Below, piece by piece: positions 53,791-62,666 of a DNA stretch of 64,000 nucleotides. Each line of letters opens with the position of its first letter. Position 1 is the first letter of the stretch. Source of the stretch: Nocardia sp. CC227C (GTDB taxonomy: Bacteria; Actinomycetota; Actinomycetes; Mycobacteriales; Mycobacteriaceae). The notes beneath the pieces are model-generated. The model was not told the DNA's origin and ran no database searches. It was given only the letters and a program-made list of their open reading frames with translations. The position numbers and the translations under genes are program-made. The stretch covers positions 496,001 to 560,000 of the forward strand of contig NZ_JASITE010000002.1 of the NCBI RefSeq assembly GCF_030767025.1, given 5' to 3'.

Positions 53791-54654
53791 ATGAACATGC
53801 GTGTCCAGGGGCCGATGCTGCACCCGCGTTATCCGGTGCTGGTCCGGCGCGACGGCGGGGTTCAGGTCGGGTGGGACCCGGGTCAGGCGCTGATCCTGCG
53901 GCTCCCCGGTGTCGACACCCAGCGGGTGCTGGCCTTCCTGCGACTGCTGGACGGACTGTGCACCTATCCGCGCATTCTGTGGCGCGCACGCGAACTCGGC
54001 ATCGAGGCGGATACCGTGCGCGGGGTGCTGGCGGAGATGCGGACGGCCGGGCTGCTCGCCGGCGCCGGTGCCGAGCGGGTCGGAGGCATCCGGCTCCTGG
54101 GCGGGGTGCATCTGCACGGGCGTGGCCCGCTGTCCGACGCCCTGCTGCTCGGTCTGCGGCGGATGGGCATGCGTCCCAGTCACTCCCGTGGGCAGTCACC
54201 GCCCACCGCATGGCGACCGCACCTGGTGGTGCTGGCCGACACCCTGGTGCCCGCACCGGATCTGGTGGAACGACTGGTGCGACTGCGCATCCCGCATGTG
54301 CGGGTCTGCGTTCGGGACGGTCGCGGCATCATCGGCCCGCTGGTGCTGCCCGGTGTCACCAGTTGCCTGTCGTGCGCGGACCGGTATCGAGCCGACCGCG
54401 AACCGGAGTGGCCGCATCTGGCGGCGCAGCTGCTGGGCCGGGTCGGCCAGGCCAGTGCCGCCGGTATCGCCGCCACCGCGGGCTTGGCGCTGGCCGAGGT
54501 CGAGGCCGTCGCGGCGGGCGAGCCCGACCGTCCGCCCACCGTGCTGAACGCCACCCTCGAGCTGAATCTGGATTCCCGACGGCTCGACCACCGCGCCTGG
54601 CCGCCCCACCCGTCCTGCCATTGCCGGAAAACCCCAGTTCAGGCCGAAGTGTGA
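53791..54654 (+). CDS. Cyclodehydratase/ThiF-like protein (Rv3196-type)
   Basis: 287 residues from ATG 53791. Start LHPRYPVLVRRDGGVQVGWD resembles the leader-peptide-binding domain of cyclodehydratase partner proteins; then a winged-helix-like part (about 55-90), a strand-helix core, LPGVTSCLSCADRYR with a Cys pair (about 192-195) and a C-terminal CHC. Lacks a clear ATP-binding loop, so it may be a degenerate E1-like fold. Conserved upstream of the ABC1 kinase. Confidence 0.7.
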   Translation: MNMRVQGPMLHPRYPVLVRRDGGVQVGWDPGQALILRLPGVDTQRVLAFLRLLDGLCTYPRILWRARELGIEADTVRGVLAEMRTAGLLAGAGAERVGGIRLLGGVHLHGRGPLSDALLLGLRRMGMRPSHSRGQSPPTAWRPHLVVLADTLVPAPDLVERLVRLRIPHVRVCVRDGRGIIGPLVLPGVTSCLSCADRYRADREPEWPHLAAQLLGRVGQASAAGIAATAGLALAEVEAVAAGEPDRPPTVLNATLELNLDSRRLDHRAWPPHPSCHCRKTPVQAEV

Positions 54655-54669
54655 TGGAGGACACTGTCT

Positions 54670-56082
54670 ATGGAGTCAATGAAGATCAGCCAATTCCCAT
54701 GGCACATCGGCTGGTACGTCGGCAATGATGGGGACGTGTCTGAGATTGTGAGCCGCCGCTCCTCCCGCAATGCCAAGTTGGCCAAGATTCCACTCGGTAT
54801 CGCGGGCCGGGCGGCCGTAGGGTTCGGTCGCAAGCTCGCCGGGGGCGACAAGAAGGAAATCAATGCCGAGCTGAACCAGCGCGCGGCCGAACAGCTGTTC
54901 GCGGTTCTCGGCGAGCTCAAGGGCGGAGCGATGAAGTTCGGCCAGGCGTTGAGCGTCATGGAGGCCGCCGTACCGGAGGAGTTCGGCGAGCACTACCGCG
55001 AGGCCCTCACCAAGTTGCAGGCCGCCGCACCGCCCATGCCCGCGGCCGCCGTGCACAAACAGCTGGACCAGCAGCTCGGCACGGGCTGGCGGCAGCGGTT
55101 CAAGCATTTCGACGACGCGCCCACCGCCTCGGCCAGCATCGGCCAGGTGCACAAGGCCGAATGGTCCGACGGCCGCGTCGTCGCGGTGAAGGTGCAGTAT
55201 CCGGGCGCGGACGAGGCACTGCGCGCGGATCTCAAGACGCTCAACCGCATGGCGGGCATGATCGGTTCGCTCATTCCGGGCGCGGACGTGAAGCCGATTC
55301 TGGCCGAGATCAGCGAGCGCACCGAGGAGGAACTCGACTACCGCATCGAGGCGGGCAATCAGCGGCAGTTCGCCAAGGCCTTCGAGGGGCATCCGCGCTT
55401 CCTGGTGCCGAAGGTGGTGGCCAGCGCGCCCAAGGTGGTGGTCACCGAATGGCTGGACGACGCCACCCCGGTCTCGACCATCATCAAGCAGGGACAGGAG
55501 GATCCGGCGGGCACCCTGGAACTGCGCAATCGCGTGGCCGGGCTGATGGGCGAATTCCACTTCTCCGCACCGGCGATCGCCGGGCTGCTGCACGCCGACC
55601 CGCATCCGGGCAATTTCATGATGCTCGCCGACGGCCGTCTCGCGGTCATCGACTACGGCGCGTGCGCGCCGCTGCCGCAGGGCTTTCCGCCGATTCTGGG
55701 ACAGATGGTGGCACTGGCGGTGGAGGATCGTTTCGACGAACTCACCGAACTGCTGCACGCCCACGGCTGGGTGATTCCCGGAAAGCGCCTGAGCCATCAG
55801 GAGATTCAGGACTATCTGCGGCCGTTCACCGATCCCATCCAGACCGAGACCTTCCACTTCACCCGGCGCTGGATGCAGCGGGTGGCGGGCAAGGCCACCG
55901 ACATCACCAGTGCGGAGATGAAAACCGCTCGCGCCTTGCAGCTTCCGGCGGAGCACGTGATGATCTTCCGGGTGCTGGGCGGCTCGGTGGGCATCTGCGC
56001 CCAGCTCGACGCCGAGGTGCCGTTCATGAAACTCATGCACGACTGGGTGCCGGGTTACGCCGAGAACCGCCGGGCCAGCTGA
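54670..56082 (+). CDS. ABC1/AarF/UbiB-family kinase-like protein
   Basis: 470 residues from ATG 54670 (GGAGG nine bases upstream; GTG 54736 is a shorter alternative that agrees better with mycobacterial relatives). Family motifs in order: KGGAMKFGQ, ASASIGQVHKA, VAVKVQYPG, EELDYRIEA, LLHADPHPGNFM and VIDYGACA. Matches Rv3197, studied in mycobacteria for macrolide resistance. Lies 15 bp after the cyclodehydratase-like gene and convergent with whiB7. Confidence 0.9.
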   Translation: MESMKISQFPWHIGWYVGNDGDVSEIVSRRSSRNAKLAKIPLGIAGRAAVGFGRKLAGGDKKEINAELNQRAAEQLFAVLGELKGGAMKFGQALSVMEAAVPEEFGEHYREALTKLQAAAPPMPAAAVHKQLDQQLGTGWRQRFKHFDDAPTASASIGQVHKAEWSDGRVVAVKVQYPGADEALRADLKTLNRMAGMIGSLIPGADVKPILAEISERTEEELDYRIEAGNQRQFAKAFEGHPRFLVPKVVASAPKVVVTEWLDDATPVSTIIKQGQEDPAGTLELRNRVAGLMGEFHFSAPAIAGLLHADPHPGNFMMLADGRLAVIDYGACAPLPQGFPPILGQMVALAVEDRFDELTELLHAHGWVIPGKRLSHQEIQDYLRPFTDPIQTETFHFTRRWMQRVAGKATDITSAEMKTARALQLPAEHVMIFRVLGGSVGICAQLDAEVPFMKLMHDWVPGYAENRRAS

Positions 56083-56094
56083 CAGCGACGAAAA

Positions 56095-56126
56095 ACGACC
56101 CGCTCACTGCGAAGTGAGCGGGTCGT
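56095..56126. terminator. Bidirectional terminator between the ABC1 kinase and whiB7
   Basis: Fourteen-base perfect arms (ACGACCCGCTCACT and complement) with a 4-base loop, A-run on the left and T-rich tail on the right. Confidence 0.9.
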
Positions 56127-56232
56127 ATGTTTTCCTTTCCCCCGTTCGGGAGGGGGCTCGCGCCCCATCCGACTCGGCGTGAACGACGGCCCCGCGTGGT
56201 TACGGAAGCTGCCGCCTCCGGGCCGGAGCCGT

Positions 56233-56544
56233 TCACGCCACCGCGACCTTGCGAGGGCGGCCACGGGGCCGCTTGCGGGCGATCACGACACCCTGGTCGA
56301 AGATCTCGCCGCCCCACACGCCCCACGGCTCGCCGCGATCCAGGGCGGCGGTCAGGCAGCCCTGACGGATCGGGCAGGACGCGCACAGCGCCTTGGCCTC
56401 TTCCAGCTGAGCGGGGCTCTCCGCGAACCAGAGGTCGGGGTTGCCGACCCGGCAAGGGATGTTGAGGGCGACTGCCCGGCGGGTGCGGGTGGTCGGGGTC
56501 ACGTTTCGGCATGTCGCGCGTTCACGGATGACCGTGGTGGACAC
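56233..56544 (-). CDS. whiB7: WhiB7, iron-sulfur transcription activator of antibiotic resistance
   Basis: 103 residues. Four cluster cysteines at 31, 54, 57 and 63, the GVWGG turn at 75-79 and a C-terminal AT-hook RGRPRK at 94-99, which is the WhiB7 signature. It binds AT-rich sequence next to -35 boxes together with the housekeeping sigma factor and induces intrinsic drug resistance. Preceded by a long leader with its own reading frame and a hairpin (see 56627-57159). Adjacent to the ABC1 kinase and uvrD2, as in mycobacteria. Confidence 0.95.
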   Translation of the reverse strand: MSTTVIRERATCRNVTPTTRTRRAVALNIPCRVGNPDLWFAESPAQLEEAKALCASCPIRQGCLTAALDRGEPWGVWGGEIFDQGVVIARKRPRGRPRKVAVA

Positions 56545-56626
56545 GTCTTCTCCTTCAGCTCGTGCAGCGGTCGTTGCGGTTCTTCCGCGAAACCGGTGCC
56601 TGTGGCTGAAGGGCCGTTGAATCTGT

Positions 56627-56659
56627 GGCCACGGTTTCGCTTCGGGGCGATCCGTGGCC
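56627..56659 (-). promoter_or_regulatory. Hairpin in the whiB7 leader, possible attenuator
   Basis: Arms GGCCACGG and CCGTGGCC with a 17-base loop, between the stop of the leader reading frame (56679) and whiB7. WhiB7 expression is controlled by leader attenuation in mycobacteria; this is the matching position. Confidence 0.45.
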
Positions 56660-56678
56660 GGAGGTCAGGGAGTGTTCC

Positions 56679-57044
56679 CTACCTGGGTCGACTTCGGTGT
56701 CGACGCCTGATCACGGTCGCTGGGTGGGCATTGCGGGTGCGGGCTGCCGCCGGCAGACGCACCGGACGGAGTCCGGCCTCTGCGGCTGCGCCGAGGACTG
56801 CGAAATCAGCGATCGGCTGATCAGCGGTCGGCTGCCAGTCACCCTTGGGCTTGTCCTGCATGACGATGTGCGAGGGCGCATAACGTCCGGTTTCGAAAAC
56901 CTTGCGGAATTCGGAGACGCCGATACCACTGCCGCTCACGCTGGACAGACGAATCCCCTGCGCGAGGATCCCCCGGGAGGCCGACACGACGGACGGCGCG
57001 ATAGCTGCCATCGACAAAGTCGTCGACACTGCGTTCGTGGTCAT
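56679..57044 (-). CDS. 121-codon reading frame in the whiB7 leader
   Basis: Starts at ATG 57044 with an excellent AGGAGGGAGG site six bases upstream and has normal coding base use. The middle (GSGIGVSEFRKVFETGRYAP) is protein-like and the end is Arg-rich (VIRRRHRSRPR). No family recognised. It may be a true protein, or an enlarged version of the whiB7 upstream open reading frame whose Arg-rich end makes ribosomes stall. 134 bp separate it from whiB7. Confidence 0.6.
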   Translation of the reverse strand: MTTNAVSTTLSMAAIAPSVVSASRGILAQGIRLSSVSGSGIGVSEFRKVFETGRYAPSHIVMQDKPKGDWQPTADQPIADFAVLGAAAEAGLRPVRLPAAARTRNAHPATVIRRRHRSRPR

Positions 57045-57119
57045 CGTCTGCCTCCCTCCTGAACTCGTTGCGATCGAAAGTGTTCATGCACGCGGGTGGA
57101 CCCCCGGTGCATGCCAACC

Positions 57120-57159
57120 ACCCTAAGCGGGTGATACATCAGTGCACAACTTATTTTTG
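57120..57159 (-). promoter_or_regulatory. whiB7 promoter with AT-rich WhiB7-type element
   Basis: On the minus strand: AT-rich AAAAATAA (about 57152-57159), -35 TTGTGC (57144-57149), 18-base spacer, -10 TAGGGT (57120-57125). An AT-rich run just upstream of -35 is the known WhiB7 binding signature, so autoregulation is likely. Confidence 0.65.
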
Positions 57160-57199
57160 ACCTGCGTTTTTGTGCCCTGTCGCACCTCTTGCGAGGCAA

Positions 57200-57217
57200 G
57201 CCCCCGAAGCTGGGGGC
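57200..57217 (-). terminator. Possible terminator after uvrD2
   Basis: Six-base arms GCCCCC/GGGGGC with 6-base loop, 14 bp after the uvrD2 stop; no T run. Confidence 0.35.
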
Positions 57218-57230
57218 ATCGCCGCGCGAA

Positions 57231-59390
57231 TTACGAGATGGCGCCCAGCCGCGACCGCACGATGGCGATCACCTCCGCGCCGTACGCCTGTAGTTTCTTC
57301 GCACCGATGCCCGGAATGGCGACCAGCGCGCGGTCGTCGGTCGGCCGCTGTTCCGCGATGGCGGTCAGGGTCGTATCGCTGAAAACCACGAAATGCGGCA
57401 GCGACAGCTCGTCGGCCTTCTCCTTGCGCCATTCCTGGAGCGCTTCCAGCAGTGCGGGATCCAGATCGGCCGGACAGCGGGAGCAGCGGCCGAGCATGGT
57501 CGCGGTGGTGTTGAGCAGCGGACGGCCACAGATCCGGCAGGTCGGGTGCACGCGCTTGGGGCCGCGGCGGTCGGTGGTGTGCTGGGCGATACGCGAGGCC
57601 GGGGAGTCGTCGGGGACCAGACCGGCGAGGAAGCGGGAGCGGCGGCGCACCCTGCGGCCACCCTCGGTGCGGGCCAGCGCCCACGACAGCCGCAGATGTT
57701 CCCGCGCCCGTGTGACGCCCACGTAGAGCAGCCGCCGCTCCTCCTCGAGGGCCGCCTCGTCGGCGACGGTGTTGTCCGGACCGAGCACATGCGCGATGGG
57801 CAGCGTGCCGTCGGCGAGACCGACCAGGAAGACGGCGTCCCACTCCAGGCCCTTGGCGGCGTGCAGGGAGGCCAGGGTGACGCCCTGGACCGTCGGCGGA
57901 TGCCGGGCCTCCGAACGGGCGGCGAGTTCGCGGAGCAGTCCGGGCAGGTCCAGATCCGGGTCGTGGGCGGCCAGTTCCTCGGTGAGCTGCACCAGGGCCA
58001 CCAGGGAGGACCAGCGTTCGCGGGCCTGCGCGCCGGTGGGCTCCTCGGCGGTGAGCCCGAGCCGGGCCAGTGCGGCGCGCACCAGGGTGACCAGATCCGC
58101 GCCGCGGGCATCGGGCAGATCGTCGCGCCCGGCGGTCTGGCGCAGGGTGCTGACGGCCTGACGCACCTCCGGCCGCAGGAAGAAGCCCTCGCCGCCGCGC
58201 ACCTGATACGGGATGCCCGCCTCGGTGAGCGCCTGCTCGTAGACCTCGGACTGCGCATTGATGCGGTAGAGCACCGCGATCTCGGCGGCGGGCACGCCCT
58301 TGCCGAGCAGCTTCGCGATGGCGCGGGCCACGGCCGCCGCCTCGGCGGGCTCGTCGTCGTATTCGGCGAAGCCCGGCTCCGGGCCGTCGGGGCGCTGGCC
58401 GACGAGTTGCAGACGGGTGCCCGCGATGCGGCCGCGGGCCGCGCCGATGACGCGATTGGCCAGCGAGACCACCTGCGGGGTGGAGCGGTAGTCGCGCTCG
58501 AGCCGCACCACCGTCGCCTCCGGGAAACGGCGGGAGAAGTCGAGCAGATAGGTCGGGCTGGCCCCGGTGAAGGAGTAGATGGTCTGGTTGGCGTCGCCGA
58601 CCACGGTGAGGTCGTCGCGCTCGCCGAGCCAGGCGTCGAGCACCCGCTGTTGCAGCGGGGTGACGTCCTGGTACTCGTCCACCACGAAGCAGCGGTAGCG
58701 GCCCCGGAACTCCTCGGCCACCGCCGGGAAGTCCTCGATGGCGGCGGCGGTGTGCAGCAGCAGATCGTCGAAGTCCAGCAGCATGCCGTCCGGGGTGATC
58801 TTGAGCTGTTCGTAGGCCGCGTAGACGGCCGCGACCTTGGCCGCGTCGTACGGTGTCTCCCGGTGGCGGCGGGCCGCCGTGGCGGCGTAGTCCTCGGGGG
58901 CGACGAGAGTGCCCTTGGCCCATTCGATTTCGCCGAGCAGATCGCGCACGCTGTCGGTGTCGGCGGGTAGGCCGCCGCGCTGGGCGGCCTGGGCCACGAC
59001 GGGGAATTTGCGGTCGATCAGCTTCCACGGCACATCGCCGACGACCTGCGGCCAGAAATAGCGCAGCTGCCGCAGCGCCGCGGCGTGGAAGGTCCGGGCC
59101 TGCACCTGGGTGGCGTCACCGCCGAGGCCGAGCGTGCGCAGCCGCCCGCGCAGCTCCCCCGCGGCCCGCGCGGTGAAGGTCACCGCCAGCACCTGGTCGG
59201 CGCGCACGTGGCCCGCCGCGACCAGATGGGCGATGCGATGGGTGATGGTGCGAGTCTTGCCGGTACCGGCCCCCGCTAGCACACAGACCGGACCGCGCGG
59301 GGCACGGGCGGCCGCCGCCTGCTCCGGATCGAGGTCGGCGAGCAGGCGATCGCTGGACTGGGTGGTGGTGGCCGGCACGCGCTCCATCAT
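57231..59390 (-). CDS. uvrD2: UvrD2, superfamily I DNA helicase
   Basis: 719 residues from ATG 59390 (GGAGG upstream). Walker A AGAGTGKT at 39-46, Walker [26 protein letters not shown] and the [15 protein letters not shown] motif. A four-cysteine zinc module (CRICG and CSRCP) and a C-terminal HRDC domain (about 640-715) are the UvrD2 hallmarks. 3'-5' helicase, essential in mycobacteria. Divergent from mrx1 with 83 bp between starts. Confidence 0.95.
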   Translation of the reverse strand: MMERVPATTTQSSDRLLADLDPEQAAAARAPRGPVCVLAGAGTGKTRTITHRIAHLVAAGHVRADQVLAVTFTARAAGELRGRLRTLGLGGDATQVQARTFHAAALRQLRYFWPQVVGDVPWKLIDRKFPVVAQAAQRGGLPADTDSVRDLLGEIEWAKGTLVAPEDYAATAARRHRETPYDAAKVAAVYAAYEQLKITPDGMLLDFDDLLLHTAAAIEDFPAVAEEFRGRYRCFVVDEYQDVTPLQQRVLDAWLGERDDLTVVGDANQTIYSFTGASPTYLLDFSRRFPEATVVRLERDYRSTPQVVSLANRVIGAARGRIAGTRLQLVGQRPDGPEPGFAEYDDEPAEAAAVARAIAKLLGKGVPAAEIAVLYRINAQSEVYEQALTEAGIPYQVRGGEGFFLRPEVRQAVSTLRQTAGRDDLPDARGADLVTLVRAALARLGLTAEEPTGAQARERWSSLVALVQLTEELAAHDPDLDLPGLLRELAARSEARHPPTVQGVTLASLHAAKGLEWDAVFLVGLADGTLPIAHVLGPDNTVADEAALEEERRLLYVGVTRAREHLRLSWALARTEGGRRVRRRSRFLAGLVPDDSPASRIAQHTTDRRGPKRVHPTCRICGRPLLNTTATMLGRCSRCPADLDPALLEALQEWRKEKADELSLPHFVVFSDTTLTAIAEQRPTDDRALVAIPGIGAKKLQAYGAEVIAIVRSRLGAIS

Positions 59391-59473
59391 GGCAGCCGCC
59401 TCCGACACCGCACGTCCCCCTCGCACCGCGGATCTCCGGGAACACCTCCCGCACCCGGCGCGTTGCACGACCC

Positions 59474-59725
59474 GTGACTGCAACGGACCTGACCATGTAC
59501 TCGACGACCTGGTGCGGCTACTGCCGCCGACTCAGCAAGCAGCTCGACGAGGCGGGGATCACCTACGAGGTGATCGATATCGAGGAGAATCCCGCGGCGG
59601 CCGAGTTCGTCGGCAGCGTGAACAACGGCAATCACGTGGTGCCGACCGTGAAATTCCGGGACGGATCCACCGCCACCAATCCCAGCCTGGCCGCGGTGCG
59701 GCAGGCCCTCGCGGCCATCGGCTGA
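59474..59725 (+). CDS. mrx1: Mycoredoxin-1
   Basis: 83 residues, GTG start. Glutaredoxin fold with CGYC active site (Cys14, Cys17) and the VVPTVKF cis-Pro segment. Reduces mycothiol mixed disulfides. Same position as Rv3198A next to uvrD2. Confidence 0.93.
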   Translation: MTATDLTMYSTTWCGYCRRLSKQLDEAGITYEVIDIEENPAAAEFVGSVNNGNHVVPTVKFRDGSTATNPSLAAVRQALAAIG

Positions 59726-59765
59726 TCCGGCACGCACCGGGTTCGACGCGGGCGGTCCAACGAAA

Positions 59766-59801
59766 AAAGCCGCACATCCCGCGAACGGGATGTGCGGCTT
59801 T
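59766..59801. terminator. Bidirectional terminator between mrx1 and the DUF4189 gene
   Basis: Sixteen-base perfect arms (AAAGCCGCACATCCCG and complement) with CGAA loop; an A-run on the left serves the minus-strand gene and CTTTCG the plus-strand gene. Confidence 0.85.
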
Positions 59802-59813
59802 CGCGCTACCGGA

Positions 59814-60251
59814 TCAGTCGGTGCAGACCGATTCCTTGATCACACCGCGTTCCGGGCTGGAACTGCCGGTGAACGGGAACGGCAGCGGCGGCTTGACGGC
59901 CGCCAGCTTGTCGAGCGCCGCGCGCTCGGCCTCGGGACGGGTCACCCCGGTCCCGCCGTGGAAGCGCATCTTGTCCTCGCTCATGGCGACCGCGCCGCAG
60001 CCATTGGCCCAGCTGGCCAGCACCTCACAGCCCTGGTATCCGCATTCGGCGAGCGCGGCCTGCTCCGCCGCCGCGCGGTCCGGATAGTTCCAGGCCGAAC
60101 CGTAGGACGTGAAGTCGCTGAACGCGCCGACGGCGATGGCACCCCAGTATCCGTCCGGGCCGGGCTCCGCCGCAGCGGTGCCCATGCCGACGGACGTGAG
60201 TGCGGCCGCCGAGACAACCAGGCTCATGGCGGCCTTACTCAGAAAACCCAT
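59814..60251 (-). CDS. Secreted DUF4189-type protein
   Basis: 145 residues with signal peptide (MGFLSKAAMSLVVSAAALTS, cleavage near TAAAEP). The mature part has WGAIAVGAFSD, then DRAAAEQAALAECGYQGCEV and WANGCGAVAMS, the DUF4189 pattern with three or more cysteines. Extracellular role unknown. It is an addition to the otherwise mycobacteria-like gene order here. Confidence 0.85.
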   Translation of the reverse strand: MGFLSKAAMSLVVSAAALTSVGMGTAAAEPGPDGYWGAIAVGAFSDFTSYGSAWNYPDRAAAEQAALAECGYQGCEVLASWANGCGAVAMSEDKMRFHGGTGVTRPEAERAALDKLAAVKPPLPFPFTGSSSPERGVIKESVCTD

Positions 60252-60354
60252 CGAGAAATCTCCCCATCAGAAAACGGCTTCCGACGTGAAAGCCGCTGCA
60301 GCGATCTTGACGGGGATTAGTCCAATTTGTCCAATAAGTTCCGGATAGTGGGAA

Positions 60355-61269
60355 TCATTCTGCGGCAGCCCAGGATTCGACAATCGTGCGCGCGATGGAA
60401 ATCGACCCCGGCAGCAGCAGCCGCGTATCACCGCCGCCGCTGCTGCTGCCCCACGCACCGGCCGCCAGCGCTCGGCGCACCTCGGCGCGGGTGAACCAGT
60501 GCGCCTCGGCGATCTCGCCGTCGGAGAAATGCAGCGGCTGTTCGGGATCGGCCTGCGCGGCGAAACCCAGCATCAGCGAGCGCGGAAACGGCCACGGCTG
60601 CGAGCCCAGGTAGCGGATCTCGCGCACGTCGACCCCCACCTCCTCCTTGATCTCGCGCTCCACACAGCGCTCCAGGGATTCCCCGGCCTCCACGAAACCG
60701 GCCAGCAGCGAGAACAATCCCTCCGGCCAGGTGTGCTGGCGGCCCAGCAGCACCCGCTCGCCGCCGTCGTGCACGAGGCAGATGACGGCCGGGTCGATAC
60801 GGGGGAACTCCTGGTGGCCGGAATCGCTGGTGCGCGACCATCCGGCATTCGAGGCGCGCGTCGGCGTGCCGTCGTGCGCGCTGTAGCGGGCCTTGTCGTG
60901 CCAGTTCAGCAGGGCGATGGCGGTGGAGAGCAGCCCCGCGCCGAAATCGTCGAGTTCCAGGGTCGTCCCCACGGCGCGCAGATCGGTCAGCTCACCCTCG
61001 ATGTCGTTGTCGCGCACCGCCCACAGATGGACGTCGCCGTCCACGCCCAGGAACACCGCGTGCGGCGACGGCTCGGCCGACAGCGATACCGCCATCTCGA
61101 GCACCACCGTATTGCCCTCGACGCGAACCTGGCCGCGCCGGTTCATGCGCACCAGCTTCGCCCGCTCCCACCCTTCCTTCAGGGCCTGCTCATCGGCGCG
61201 GAGATGCTCCGCCCGATCGAGCGCGGAACGCGAGAGCACGGGCACGGCATGGAGATCGAAAACCGACAC
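60355..61269 (-). CDS. nudC: NudC-type NAD(+)/NADH pyrophosphatase
   Basis: 304 residues. Nudix box GFVEAGESLERCVEREIKEE followed by the NudC marker SQPWPFPRSLM. The four zinc cysteines of E. coli NudC, expected before the Nudix domain, are absent (RYSAHDGTPTRASNAGW region has none). Hydrolyses NAD(H) and can remove NAD caps from RNA. Same position as Rv3199c. Confidence 0.92.
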   Translation of the reverse strand: MSVFDLHAVPVLSRSALDRAEHLRADEQALKEGWERAKLVRMNRRGQVRVEGNTVVLEMAVSLSAEPSPHAVFLGVDGDVHLWAVRDNDIEGELTDLRAVGTTLELDDFGAGLLSTAIALLNWHDKARYSAHDGTPTRASNAGWSRTSDSGHQEFPRIDPAVICLVHDGGERVLLGRQHTWPEGLFSLLAGFVEAGESLERCVEREIKEEVGVDVREIRYLGSQPWPFPRSLMLGFAAQADPEQPLHFSDGEIAEAHWFTRAEVRRALAAGAWGSSSGGGDTRLLLPGSISIARTIVESWAAAE

Positions 61270-61562
61270 AGTGCCTATTTTGCCCTCCGCTCCGCTCCGG
61301 GCGGATTCGCGGCGCTGAAAGTCCCGGTTCCTCCCTCCCTCCGCTCCGGTCGGTCCAGAACCGGGACGCGCCGCGAATCAGGAGAGTGACCGGATACCCG
61401 TGCACCAACCGACCGAGAATGCGCCCGAGCGTGTCGGCAGGGCAATCGTGGAGCCGTCCTCATACTCAGGCCGGTCGCCGCAGGCCTACGGCGACCGGCC
61501 TTCGTGGATACCGGAAGCGGTGGCGGCCGGACCGGGACCCCGAACGTGATACCGATACGAAC
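61270..61562. other. Intergenic stretch between nudC and the channel gene
   Basis: No supported gene; short CTCCG-rich repeats near 61290-61350 only. Confidence 0.5.
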
Positions 61563-62615
61563 TCAAGCCCGGCGGAGGTAGAGGAGTTTGTCGGCGGTTT
61601 CGAGGGCGTCCACCTCGGGTTCGCCGACGCGGATGAGCTGGCCTTCGCGGACCACGCCGAGGACGATGTCGCGCAGATGACGGGGCGAGCCGCCCACCTC
61701 CTCGGGCTCCACGTCGCGTTCGGCGATGGCGAAACCGGCTTCGGGAGTGAGCAGGTCCTCGATCATGTCGACCACGCTGGGGGTGGTGGTGGCGATGCCG
61801 AGCAGGCGGCCCGCGGTCTCCGAGGACACCACCACCGAGTCCGCGCCGGACTGGCGCAGCAGGTGGGTGTTCTCGGCCTCGCGGATGGAGGCCACGATCT
61901 TGGCCTTGGGGTTGAGTTCGCGGGCGGTCAGGGTGACCAGGACCGAGGTGTCGTCGCGGTTGGCGGCGATCACGATCGAGGCCGCGTTCTGCACACCGGC
62001 CAGCCGCAGCACATCGGACTGGGTGGCCGATCCGTGCACCGTCACCAGGCCCGCGTTCGCCGCGCGCTCCAACATGTCCGCGTCGGTGTCCACGACGACG
62101 ATCTCGGCGGGCTGCACGCCGTCACCGAGCATGGCGTCGACCGCGGTGCGGCCCTTGGTGCCGTAGCCGACGACCACGGTGTGATTGCGCACGGTGTGCC
62201 TCCATCGCTGAATCTTGAAAGCCTGCCGGGACCGCTCGGTCAACACGGACAGGGTGGTGCCGACCAGGACGATCAGGAACAGGACCCGCAGCGGGGTGAT
62301 GACCAGGATATTGACCAGCCGGGCCTTGTCGGTGACGGGCGCGATATCGCCGTAGCCGGTGGTGGACAGCGACACCGTCGAGTAGTACAGCGCGTCGATG
62401 AGGGACACCTCACCGTCGGCGTTGTCGTTGTAGCCGTCACGCCCGATGTAGACCACGGTGGTGGCGATGGCCAGCAGCAGCACGGCCATGCCGATCCGGC
62501 GCCACAGCAGCCGCCAGGGGCTGGTCTGTGCCTCCGGGATGCGCAGGACGCCCACCAGGGCGAAGTCGGGGCGCTCGGTGAGTCTGCCCGGGCCGGGCAT
62601 GGAATCACCGAACAT
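61563..62615 (-). CDS. Two-helix potassium channel with RCK (TrkA-N) domain
   Basis: 350 residues from ATG 62615 (GTG 62624 possible). Two membrane helices flank a pore loop with the K+ filter TTGYGD (about 85-90). The cytoplasmic part has a Rossmann TrkA-N domain (VVVGYGTKGRTAVDAM) and a TrkA-C-like end. Matches Rv3200c. Gated K+ flux; ligand not predictable. Confidence 0.9.
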   Translation of the reverse strand: MFGDSMPGPGRLTERPDFALVGVLRIPEAQTSPWRLLWRRIGMAVLLLAIATTVVYIGRDGYNDNADGEVSLIDALYYSTVSLSTTGYGDIAPVTDKARLVNILVITPLRVLFLIVLVGTTLSVLTERSRQAFKIQRWRHTVRNHTVVVGYGTKGRTAVDAMLGDGVQPAEIVVVDTDADMLERAANAGLVTVHGSATQSDVLRLAGVQNAASIVIAANRDDTSVLVTLTARELNPKAKIVASIREAENTHLLRQSGADSVVVSSETAGRLLGIATTTPSVVDMIEDLLTPEAGFAIAERDVEPEEVGGSPRHLRDIVLGVVREGQLIRVGEPEVDALETADKLLYLRRA

Positions 62616-62666
62616 GGAAACCACCGGCCCATCCGAAAGCGTCTAGCTGCGGCACAGGACGGCAGA

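Noticed and set aside
56625..57062. Plus-strand frame opposite the whiB7 leader
   Set aside because: The minus-strand frame has the strong ribosome site and better codon use.
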